64,000 nt of DNA from Flavobacteriales bacterium (GTDB lineage Bacteria; Bacteroidota; Bacteroidia; NS11-12g; UBA9320), in assembly GCA_020635355.1 (NCBI GenBank), contig JACJZW010000003.1:62001-126000 (forward strand). The letters are read 5' to 3'. Numbering within the stretch: position 1 is the first letter of the stretch; each line of letters opens with the position of its first letter. The position numbers and the translations under genes are program-made. Below the pieces are notes generated by a model that saw nothing but the letters and a program-made list of their open reading frames with translations, did no database searches and was not told where the DNA came from. This document shows, in pieces, positions 1 to 6,727 of the stretch.

Positions 1-110
1 TGGGTCTGTACATTGTGCAGCGTTATCTGGATTTATTAGGCGGATCCATTCACGTCAAAAGTGAACTGAACAAAGGCACCAGTTTTACCGTACATCTGCC
101 CTCGGCGTGA
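1..110 (+). CDS. Sensor histidine kinase, C-terminal fragment
   Basis: Only the last 35 codons are inside the window; the frame opens at base 3 and stops with TGA at 108-110. The visible residues match the end of a HATPase_c domain: a GLYIVQ stretch (the G2 box), then a conserved GGSI turn and a TSFTVHLP ending typical of histidine kinases. The gene lies 80 bases before a response regulator on the same strand, so it is probably the cognate sensor. Its sensing domain (PAS, heme or other) is outside the window, so the signal is unknown. Confidence 0.8.
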   Translation, partial: GLYIVQRYLDLLGGSIHVKSELNKGTSFTVHLPSA

Positions 111-190
111 TCCAATTACAGTTGTTCAGATCAAAATCCAATAGTAAGTTGCAAACCCCAAAGGCATTTGCTGTCTGAACACAACCGTGT

Positions 191-1222
191 ATGAGTAAGA
201 AAAAAATTCTGGTGATAGAAGATAACCGGGATATCCGGGAGAATCTTGCCGAAATTCTGGAATTGGATGGATATGACGTGATTTCAGCCGAGGATGGTAA
301 AATAGGGGCCACCCTCGCCCAACAGGAACTTCCGAATCTGATTTTATGCGACATCATGATGCCCAACCTGGATGGGTATGGCGTGCTGCATATTCTAAGC
401 AGAAATGAAGACACCCTGCGCATTCCGTTCATCTTTTTAACCGCCAAGGCTGAAAAAGCCGACGTCCGAAAGGGTATGAGTCTGGGAGCCGATGATTACA
501 TCGTTAAACCCTTTGATGAGACCGATTTGCTCACGACGGTGGAGAATAAGTTGCGCAAATTTGAGCATCTACACACGTCAGGTAATTCGGCAACGGCTAC
601 TCATGATCTGAAGGATGCCTTCTCAAACAAGGTGGTTAAATCGTATGAAAAACGGGAATCCATTTATCGCGAAGGGGATACCTCCAATTGTGCTTACAAA
701 CTGCTGGAGGGCAAGGTGAAACTGACCCGTTTAAGCGATGATGGTAAGGAGATGGTGATTGACCTGATTAAGCCGGGTGAATACTTTGGGTATTGGTCCA
801 TTTTGCAGGATGAGTGCTACTTCGAAGGGGCTGAGGCGTTGGAATCATCTACCCTGGAGTGCATTCCAAAGTCGGAGTTTCTGCAAGTGATCAGTTCGGA
901 TACCGGCATCGCCGGAAAATTTATCAAAATGCTGAGCAATAACTTGCTGGCAAAAGAATATCGAATTGTTGAACTGGCCTATAATTCAGTGCGCAAGCGG
1001 GTAGCAAATGCTCTCATCAGTTTGGCCGATAAATACAAAGACGATACCGAGGGCCCATTCACCATGGCCGTTTCCCGCGAAACACTGGCCGGCATTGCCG
1101 GAACATCTATTGAATCATCAATCCGAATGTTATCTGAATTTAAAAGCGATGGTCTGGTGGAAGTAGACAAGGCCAACATTACCGTTCTGAACTACGAGAA
1201 ACTGAAGAATGCCCCGTATTAA
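191..1222 (+). CDS. Response regulator fused to a Crp/Fnr-family DNA-binding module
   Basis: A 343-residue cytoplasmic transcription factor. Residues 1-125 form a receiver domain with acidic residues E10 and D11, phospho-acceptor D54 in the LILCDIMMP strand, a TAK segment and the conserved lysine in IVKPF. About 145-240 is a cyclic-nucleotide-binding-type beta barrel, and about 265-335 is a Crp winged helix (SRETLAGIAGTS, then ESSIR). The recognition helix keeps the Glu and Arg that read TGA/TCA half-sites in Crp and Fnr. The cysteine cluster of oxygen-sensing Fnr is not seen, so input probably comes from the upstream kinase by phosphorylation. In effect it combines FixJ and FixK roles in one chain. 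Its neighbours are stress proteins and the cbb3 oxidase, and three nearby promoters carry Fnr-like palindromes. That it controls microaerobic respiration is inferred. Confidence 0.9.
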   Translation: MSKKKILVIEDNRDIRENLAEILELDGYDVISAEDGKIGATLAQQELPNLILCDIMMPNLDGYGVLHILSRNEDTLRIPFIFLTAKAEKADVRKGMSLGADDYIVKPFDETDLLTTVENKLRKFEHLHTSGNSATATHDLKDAFSNKVVKSYEKRESIYREGDTSNCAYKLLEGKVKLTRLSDDGKEMVIDLIKPGEYFGYWSILQDECYFEGAEALESSTLECIPKSEFLQVISSDTGIAGKFIKMLSNNLLAKEYRIVELAYNSVRKRVANALISLADKYKDDTEGPFTMAVSRETLAGIAGTSIESSIRMLSEFKSDGLVEVDKANITVLNYEKLKNAPY

Positions 1223-1229
1223 TAGGTGA

Positions 1230-1243
1230 TAGACGTTTGTCAA
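1230..1243. promoter_or_regulatory. Second, upstream TGAC-type palindrome before the rhodanese gene
   Basis: Reads TAGAC-GTTT-GTCAA, which matches 9 of 10 arm positions of TTGAC-N4-GTCAA. Its centre lies exactly 22 bases, about two helical turns, upstream of the palindrome at 1252-1265. It may be a second binding site on the same DNA face. Confidence 0.45.
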
Positions 1244-1251
1244 CCAATCTT

Positions 1252-1295
1252 GTGACGGTCGTCATATAGCTGCCGATGTTAACATCCTTCTTTTG
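1252..1295 (+). promoter_or_regulatory. Fnr-like operator plus -7 box, rhodanese promoter
   Basis: The palindrome GTGAC-GGTC-GTCAT (1252-1265, centre 1258.5) is followed by a Bacteroidota -7 box TTCTTTTG (1288-1295, 5 of 6 consensus positions). Centre to first T of TTTG is 33.5 bases, the same as at 1668-1711 and 4159-4202. No TTTG -33 element is visible, as expected for an activator-dependent class II promoter. Confidence 0.6.
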
Positions 1296-1304
1296 CATAT
1301 TAAG

Positions 1305-1652
1305 ATGGATGTGCTTGCACCTTTTGTGGAATTATCGGGTGAGGAGTGTGAAAACTTACTCCGCAGCAACGGCGATCTAACCATTATTGATGTTCGATCG
1401 TGGGACGAGTATGCCTCCTCCCGGATCCCTGGCGCCCGGCATATCGATATTCTAAAACCCTACGCGTTGGACATCTTTGGAAAGCTCAATCCACAAAATC
1501 CCTATTTGATCTATTGCAGTATTGGGGTGAGAAGCAAATCAACCCTTATGATGTTACAAGAGGAAGGTTTTCACAAAGTGTATCATCTTACCAATGGATT
1601 AACGGATTATTCGGGCACCCTGGATTATTCACGAATTCATCATCACGATTAA
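1305..1652 (+). CDS. Rhodanese-like single-domain protein
   Basis: A 115-residue single rhodanese domain. It has the FVELSGEE entry, IIDVRSWDEY (the usual DVR strand), RIPGARHID, and the active-site loop IYCSIGVRS with candidate nucleophile C71. Rhodaneses transfer sulfane sulfur or bind reactive sulfur species; the real acceptor is unknown. A TTG at 1293 in the same frame is rejected as the start because it overlaps the -7 box; ATG 1305 is about 6 bases after the predicted transcription start. It is the first gene of the stress block and has its own palindrome-bearing promoter, which suggests co-regulation with the oxidase genes. Confidence 0.85.
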   Translation: MDVLAPFVELSGEECENLLRSNGDLTIIDVRSWDEYASSRIPGARHIDILKPYALDIFGKLNPQNPYLIYCSIGVRSKSTLMMLQEEGFHKVYHLTNGLTDYSGTLDYSRIHHHD

Positions 1653-1667
1653 TTGTCAGTTAAGGCG

Positions 1668-1711
1668 TTGACATCGGTCAATATCTGTTGTAATTTACCG
1701 CTTGAACTTTG
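1668..1711 (+). promoter_or_regulatory. Perfect TTGAC-N4-GTCAA operator plus -7 box, usp operon promoter
   Basis: TTGAC-ATCG-GTCAA at 1668-1681 is a perfect palindrome (centre 1674.5). A GAACTTTG box (5 of 6 to TAnnTTTG) sits at 1704-1711. Centre to TTTG is 33.5 bases, placing the operator near -40.5, the class II Crp/Fnr position. It lies 52 bases before the usp start codon. Confidence 0.7.
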
Positions 1712-1733
1712 ACCCTGTAAAACCTACCCAATT

Positions 1734-2534
1734 ATGAAGACAATACTTTGTCCAACGGATTTTTCTGAAAATGCCCAGGGGGCTGTACGTTACGCTGCCA
1801 AGTTGGCCTCGGTAAATGGTGCTTCCCTATTTTTACTCCATGCCCTACACGTTCCGGTTGTAGATGCGTATGCCCCGGCCTCCACCATGACAACTATGAT
1901 GGATGATGCCTTTCAGGCAGCCGAAAAACGCATGAGCAATTACGCTGAGGAAGTGGCACACGATCATCAGATTCGAGTAGAATCACGTGTGGCATTTGGC
2001 TTGTTGAGCGATATGGTAGAAGAACTGGAATCCTCACAACCCGTTGACTTGGTAGTGCTCGGAACACGAGGTGCCGGAAATGCGGTGAATGAATGGCTGG
2101 GAACAACAGCTTCTCAAATTATGCAGGTCTCCAAGGCACCAACCATTGTGATTCCCGGTAATGCGGAATACCAAGGGCTTCGCCGAGTAGGGTATGCAAC
2201 CGATTTTTCATCAGATTCCGATATGATGATTGAGCAATTCGCCAACATGATGAAACCATTCAATGCTGAGGTATTTGTGGTTCATGTGTCAACGAGTTCG
2301 GATTCATCCGACGAATTGGATCGCATCATTAAGCACTTTGAAAACGCCTCGGATCCCGTTACAATTAAGGGTGAAAACATCGCGGAGGAGCTCAATGCCT
2401 TTATCTGGGATAACAGCTTAAATCTGTTGGCCCTAAAACGACACAAGAGAAATTGGTTTGACAACCTGTTTCACAAAAGCATCACCAAGGAGATGATCTA
2501 CCACAGCAATGTGCCTGTCCTTGTATTCAATTGA
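1734..2534 (+). CDS. Universal stress protein, tandem Usp domains
   Basis: 266 residues with two Usp domains (about 1-145 and 150-266). The first begins MKTILCPTDFSENA and has a complete ATP-type motif, G110-x2-G113-x9-G123-T124. The second is degenerate and lacks the glycine motif, although its ending (HSNVPVLVF) keeps the Usp last strand. Tandem Usp proteins are usually cytoplasmic ATP- or AMP-binding stress factors. It is the first gene of a tight run (next genes start 27, 2 and 10 bases after each stop) and is preceded by the perfect palindrome promoter, so it is probably induced with the cbb3 oxidase. In Bacteroidota, Usp genes often sit near oxygen-limitation genes; its exact target is unknown. 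Confidence 0.88.
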   Translation: MKTILCPTDFSENAQGAVRYAAKLASVNGASLFLLHALHVPVVDAYAPASTMTTMMDDAFQAAEKRMSNYAEEVAHDHQIRVESRVAFGLLSDMVEELESSQPVDLVVLGTRGAGNAVNEWLGTTASQIMQVSKAPTIVIPGNAEYQGLRRVGYATDFSSDSDMMIEQFANMMKPFNAEVFVVHVSTSSDSSDELDRIIKHFENASDPVTIKGENIAEELNAFIWDNSLNLLALKRHKRNWFDNLFHKSITKEMIYHSNVPVLVFN

Positions 2535-2560
2535 TTATTAACCTACAAACAGAAAATAAA

Positions 2561-2938
2561 ATGAAAGAGTACATCACCGAATTACACGCCAAATACAACA
2601 TCTGGATCAAGGAGTTGGAATTTTATCGGGACGAATTGAAAACCTTCAATAATCGCCTGGGCGATATCGTGTCCCAAAATACCAAAACCGAAATCACCTC
2701 ACAGGTTGAACACTTCCAAAATCAATTCATCCGTGAGAACGAAGTCATTGATATTCTTCAACACGACATCCGGGAAGAAGAACATAAACTGGCCGAAAAC
2801 GCGATGGAAAATAATGTGGCTACGGATCACAGAAAGGTGGAAGAAGACACCGAACTCAATGACCGCATGGATACGTTTAAAAAGATCTATGGCGACCTTA
2901 AAAATGAGTTCAATAAATTCTTAACAGAAACCTACTGA
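2561..2938 (+). CDS. Small charged coiled-coil protein of unknown function
   Basis: 125 residues from ATG 2561, preceded by a purine-rich AGAAAATAAA leader; a TTG at 2531 in the same frame overlaps the usp stop and is less likely. The protein is almost entirely helical and highly charged (YITELHAKYNIWIKELEF, then long E/K/D-rich stretches), with no signal peptide or membrane segment. I do not recognise the family. It is packed between two usp genes and stops one base before the next ATG, so it is surely cotranscribed with them. A structural or scaffold role in the stress response is only a guess. Confidence 0.75.
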   Translation: MKEYITELHAKYNIWIKELEFYRDELKTFNNRLGDIVSQNTKTEITSQVEHFQNQFIRENEVIDILQHDIREEEHKLAENAMENNVATDHRKVEEDTELNDRMDTFKKIYGDLKNEFNKFLTETY

Positions 2939-2939
2939 G

Positions 2940-3305
2940 ATGATCTACTCCATTCAACCCGATCAAACTGTCCTTGACCTGAAAAAACAGTTCACCGATC
3001 TTTTTCCCGGGCTGAAAATAGAGGTCTTTGCCCACGATCATGAATCCGGCGAAGGGTCACCTAAAAAGGATGCCTACAAAGGTGTGGTGACCGTTTCCGA
3101 AATCAATCCGAAACAAACGGAATGCTCGCTCATTCTGGATCCTGAAATGACGGTGGCGGAGGTGGAAGAAAAATTCCATTCAGAAGCTGGATTAAACGTT
3201 CAGGTTTTCAGAAAAATGGGCGTTATTTGGTTGGAAACGGTACAAACCGATGGCTACACGCTCACACATCAGATGGAACTGAGCGCTGAAAGCCGTCACC
3301 TATAA
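2940..3305 (+). CDS. Unknown protein with two internally similar halves
   Basis: 121 residues, soluble, no signal peptide. Two segments resemble each other: one near residues 9-31 (TV, then a charged helix, F, GL, hydrophobic, VF) and one near 85-107 with the same order of TV, helix, F, GL and VF. Between them is an acidic, glycine-rich stretch (HESGEGSPKKD). The pattern suggests a duplicated small alpha/beta fold, perhaps beta-grasp-like, but that is inference. Similar proteins are, as far as I recall, seen beside stress and microaerobic genes in Bacteroidota without an assigned function. It lies in the middle of the usp operon, one base after the preceding stop and 10 before the next start. 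Confidence 0.75.
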   Translation: MIYSIQPDQTVLDLKKQFTDLFPGLKIEVFAHDHESGEGSPKKDAYKGVVTVSEINPKQTECSLILDPEMTVAEVEEKFHSEAGLNVQVFRKMGVIWLETVQTDGYTLTHQMELSAESRHL

Positions 3306-3314
3306 GCATCTGCC

Positions 3315-4106
3315 ATGATTAACATCCTCATTCCAACCGACTTCTCACCCAATGCCCAGGTGGCTACTGATTATGCCATTGGGCAGTTTACCCATTCAAA
3401 GGTTCAGTTTACGTTGTATCATGCCGTGATTCAACCACGATCGTACAGCGGAATGCTTGTAAACATCACGGACATCATGCTCAATGATGCCCGTGATCTT
3501 TTGAATCAGGAAATCACACGGATCAAAGAGAAATTTGGAGATGGTGTTCATCTGACGTCAGCTACTCGGGTGGGTCATTTAGAGGATGTCATAAACACCG
3601 TGATTCGGAAGAACAATATTGATCTGGTGGTGATGGGTACCAAAGGGGAAAGCGATGTGGCCTCCAAGGTGCTGGGATCCAATGCCGAGCACATCATCCG
3701 TAAATCGGAGAAACCCGTTCTAACGATACCCAATTCATCTACGGTTGAACAGCTGTCTGAGATTCTCATCGCCACGGATCAGTCGGAATTGCCCAATGCT
3801 CAAGAATTACAAACCTTACTGAGCGCCCTGGTTAATCAGGTTTCGATTTCCGCTTTGACGGTACTTACGTCGGATACAGACAAGGCACCTAAAAGCATTG
3901 AATTGAGCGGACATCAATTACCGGTGCACGCGGAAAACGCACCCAAAGCCATGGAGGGGATTGAAAACTATCTCCATGCCAACAACGTGGATATGCTGGT
4001 GGTGTACCATCACCACAAAGCCCGGTTGGACTATCTGTTCAGCCGCAGCATCACTAAAAAAGTAGCAGGGAATGTGGCCATTCCGTTGCTTGTGATTCCG
4101 GGCTAA
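3315..4106 (+). CDS. Universal stress protein, tandem Usp domains
   Basis: 263 residues, a second tandem Usp protein. Domain 1 starts MINILIPTDFSPNAQ and carries the ATP-type motif G108-x2-G111-x9-G121-S122. Domain 2 (from about residue 145) lacks the glycine motif but ends IPLLVIPG, the normal last Usp strand. It shares architecture and operon with the usp at 1734 and may be a paralogue able to form a heterodimer with it. It is the last gene of the run, 95 bases before ccoI, which has its own palindrome promoter. Confidence 0.88.
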   Translation: MINILIPTDFSPNAQVATDYAIGQFTHSKVQFTLYHAVIQPRSYSGMLVNITDIMLNDARDLLNQEITRIKEKFGDGVHLTSATRVGHLEDVINTVIRKNNIDLVVMGTKGESDVASKVLGSNAEHIIRKSEKPVLTIPNSSTVEQLSEILIATDQSELPNAQELQTLLSALVNQVSISALTVLTSDTDKAPKSIELSGHQLPVHAENAPKAMEGIENYLHANNVDMLVVYHHHKARLDYLFSRSITKKVAGNVAIPLLVIPG

Positions 4107-4158
4107 TCTGCTTGGAATTTTTACTGGTTGACCAGGATATCCTAAATCAGTCCACTTC

Positions 4159-4202
4159 ATGACATCCGTCAAGAAATAGGACTCAGAATCCGGAAATCTT
4201 TG
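4159..4202 (+). promoter_or_regulatory. Fnr-like operator plus -7 box, cco operon promoter
   Basis: ATGAC-ATCC-GTCAA at 4159-4172 (centre 4165.5; 9 of 10 arm positions) is followed by AATCTTTG at 4195-4202 (5 of 6 to TAnnTTTG). Centre to TTTG is again exactly 33.5 bases. The predicted transcript would begin near 4206, only about 5 bases before ATG 4211, so the mRNA may be nearly leaderless. Confidence 0.65.
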
Positions 4203-4210
4203 TGCCTGTA

Positions 4211-6559
4211 ATGAAGCCTACCACCCATACCACTAAAACAGAACGCCAGTGCGTGTATTGCGGGGTAACCGGCAATGCCGGTTTCGTGGTTCAGGACGGT
4301 CGGGACTACTGTTGCTTTGGTTGCGCCACCCTGGATCGTATTACGCATGATGGTCTGGTGATAGATGAAGAGGTTCCGGTTCATTACAAGCAATACGATC
4401 TCCCGGAGATTTTCGATTCAGCCGTTGATGCCCAAACTGAAGAGGCGTACAAGGTTCGCTTTCACACACCCGCCATTCACTGTTCATCCTGCGTTTCCTT
4501 GCTGGAAACACTGCCGGAGCTGGATCCAAGGGTTCGGTTTTGTCGGGTTAACTTCGAAGATCGAACCTGTGAAATTTCAGCCAACAAGGAACTGAAATTG
4601 TCGGAATTGGCATTCACGCTGGACCGATTGGGCTATCCTCCGCAGTTCAATCTGGAGGGCAAGGCCGATGATGCTCAGCGCAAAACAGATCGGGAATTGC
4701 TCAAGAGATTGGCCGTTACCGGTTTCTGCTTTGGGAATTCCATGCTGTTCAGCATGCCACATTATTTGGGTCTTGAGGTAGCCGGTGACACCTTCTTCAC
4801 CAGCATATTCACCACGCTTAATCTGGGTCTTTCGCTCATTGTATTGCTGTACGGAGCACGGCCCTATTACACATCAGCCATCAAAGCGCTGATGATCCGT
4901 AAGTCACACATCAATATTCCCATCGCGCTAGGTGCGTCCGCTATTTGGGTTTGGAGTGTGTATGAGGTATTGTCCGGAACTGGCTTCGGGTATTTCGACT
5001 CCTTGGCTGGTTTGATTTTCTTCCTCCTGGCCGGTAAGTGGTTCCAGTCCCGAGTATATCGAAAAGTGAGCTTTGAACGATCCTTACATGATCTCCTTCC
5101 TCTCACCGTTCGCAAGATGGGCGATTCCGGGGAAGAATGGGTTCGGATTGATGCCCTTCAGGAATGCGATGTGGTTCGCATCCTCAACAATGAAGTTATC
5201 CCTGTTTCCGGCACCCTGAACCGGGGAACAGGCTACGTGGATTACAGCTTTGTAACTGGAGAATCAGTGCCCAAGCTGGTTCATCAAAATGAAATGATTT
5301 TTATCGGTGGACGGCAAATGCGCGGTTCCATCGATCTCGTCATCAGGGAAAAACCAGATATGCAAACGATCTGGTCGGCGTGGAAAACGCCAAAGAATTC
5401 GACAGCCGATGCGCATTGGACACATCAGGTGAGCAAGTACTTCACACCCGTTGTACTTGTGATTGCTTTTTTATCCGCGTTTTTCTGGATCATGTATGTT
5501 CCGGGCAAAGCGCTCTTTGTGTTCAGTTCAGTTCTCATAGTGGCGTGTCCGTGCGCGTTGGCATTGTCGGCTCCTTTCACTTACGGAAACATCATGCGCG
5601 TTCTAAGCAAGAATGGGCTATTCCTGAAGTCGTCTGACATGACCTCCAATCTTCAGAAGGTTGATCACATTGTGTTCGATAAAACCGGGACACTTACCAA
5701 GCAAAATGCCGCAGAACCGGAGGTGTTATTGGATTGGCTATCGGATTACGAGCGCAAAGCAGTGGCACGGGTAGCCTCCATGAGTTCGCATGTAGTGGGA
5801 CAGTGGCTCGCCGAATCTCTTGGAGAAAAATGCGACCAGGAAGTTGATGACTTTGAAGAGTTTTCAGGAAAAGGACTTTATGCCGAGGTGAATGACCTCA
5901 CCGTTCGGTTGGGATCATCTACCTGGCTGCAGCCGGAATTCCCCATCATGGGTACACACATTTGCGTAGAGGTGGATGGCATTGTTAAAGCTGTTTATCG
6001 CTTCAACAATGTGTATCGGGACGACCTGGCAGACATTCTGAATGAGTTAAATGGTCATCACGACTTATCGGTTTCATCCGGAGATAATCCAGGGGAATTG
6101 TCCAGATTGAAGTCATTGTTCAATGGCTTCAGACACATGCGTTTCAACAATCGTCCGGAGGACAAGAAAGCCTTGATGAACAGCATACAATCCAACGGTC
6201 AGCACGTGCTGATGATTGGTGATGGACTAAACGATCAAAGTGCCCTCTCGTCCAGCGATGTTGGAATTGCTGTAACAGCCAATATGAATGGGTTCTATCC
6301 CAATGCCGATGGCGTATTGATGGCTGATTCATTTGAAAAATTACCGGCGATTATGGAACTGGCTCACTATTCCCAACGGGTGTTGTGGTATAGCCTTTCC
6401 TTCTCGCTTTTATACAATCTTATCGGGATATCCTTTGCGGTCACAGGGCAATTAAATCCGTTGATTGCGGCTGTGCTCATGCCGCTTAGCTCTATAACTG
6501 TGGTAGGTTTAGTGACCGCATTGGTATCCTGGAAATCAAAAAAAATAAACCTGTTATGA
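4211..6559 (+). CDS. ccoI: Copper-exporting P1B-type ATPase for cbb3 oxidase assembly
   Basis: 782 residues from ATG 4211; a GTG at 4202 is in frame but lies in the -7 box. The order of parts is: a cysteine-rich N-terminal metal-binding region (C14, C17, C34, C35, C38), a heavy-metal-associated domain with C91-SS-C94, transmembrane segments with the CPC motif at 446-448 (CPCALA), a TGES actuator motif, phosphorylation site D490 in DKTGTLT, and a GDGLND hinge. This is the FixI/CcoI type, which supplies copper to the binuclear centre of cbb3 oxidase. The nucleotide-binding motif usually written SxHP reads S-S-H527-V here, so the proline is lost. Its stop overlaps the ccoS start (ATGA), so it leads the cco operon. 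Confidence 0.95.
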   Translation: MKPTTHTTKTERQCVYCGVTGNAGFVVQDGRDYCCFGCATLDRITHDGLVIDEEVPVHYKQYDLPEIFDSAVDAQTEEAYKVRFHTPAIHCSSCVSLLETLPELDPRVRFCRVNFEDRTCEISANKELKLSELAFTLDRLGYPPQFNLEGKADDAQRKTDRELLKRLAVTGFCFGNSMLFSMPHYLGLEVAGDTFFTSIFTTLNLGLSLIVLLYGARPYYTSAIKALMIRKSHINIPIALGASAIWVWSVYEVLSGTGFGYFDSLAGLIFFLLAGKWFQSRVYRKVSFERSLHDLLPLTVRKMGDSGEEWVRIDALQECDVVRILNNEVIPVSGTLNRGTGYVDYSFVTGESVPKLVHQNEMIFIGGRQMRGSIDLVIREKPDMQTIWSAWKTPKNSTADAHWTHQVSKYFTPVVLVIAFLSAFFWIMYVPGKALFVFSSVLIVACPCALALSAPFTYGNIMRVLSKNGLFLKSSDMTSNLQKVDHIVFDKTGTLTKQNAAEPEVLLDWLSDYERKAVARVASMSSHVVGQWLAESLGEKCDQEVDDFEEFSGKGLYAEVNDLTVRLGSSTWLQPEFPIMGTHICVEVDGIVKAVYRFNNVYRDDLADILNELNGHHDLSVSSGDNPGELSRLKSLFNGFRHMRFNNRPEDKKALMNSIQSNGQHVLMIGDGLNDQSALSSSDVGIAVTANMNGFYPNADGVLMADSFEKLPAIMELAHYSQRVLWYSLSFSLLYNLIGISFAVTGQLNPLIAAVLMPLSSITVVGLVTALVSWKSKKINLL

Positions 6560-6723
6560 AAGTGATTGCCATACTCATTGCGGCAAGTATGCTTCTGGCA
6601 GGCATATTCCTGGCCCTATTCTTTTTCGCCGTTAAGAAGGGTCAGTTTGATGATTTGGAATCTCCCGGATTCCGAATTCTCAATGAATCAGATGGAATTA
6701 AAAAAAGAAAACTGAATAACTAA
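6556..6723 (+). CDS. ccoS: cbb3 oxidase maturation protein CcoS
   Basis: A 55-residue ORF overlapping the ccoI stop by 4 bases. It has one N-terminal membrane helix (IAILIAASMLLAGIFLALFF) followed by the family signature GQFDDLESPGFRIL and a basic tail. CcoS is a small membrane protein needed to insert cofactors into cbb3 oxidase. Position between ccoI and ccoN is the usual one in Bacteroidota. Confidence 0.92.
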   Translation: MKVIAILIAASMLLAGIFLALFFFAVKKGQFDDLESPGFRILNESDGIKKRKLNN

Positions 6724-6727
6724 TACG

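Noticed and set aside
4202..4210. In-frame GTG start for ccoI at 4202
   Set aside because: It overlaps the predicted -7 box; ATG 4211 lies just after the expected transcription start.
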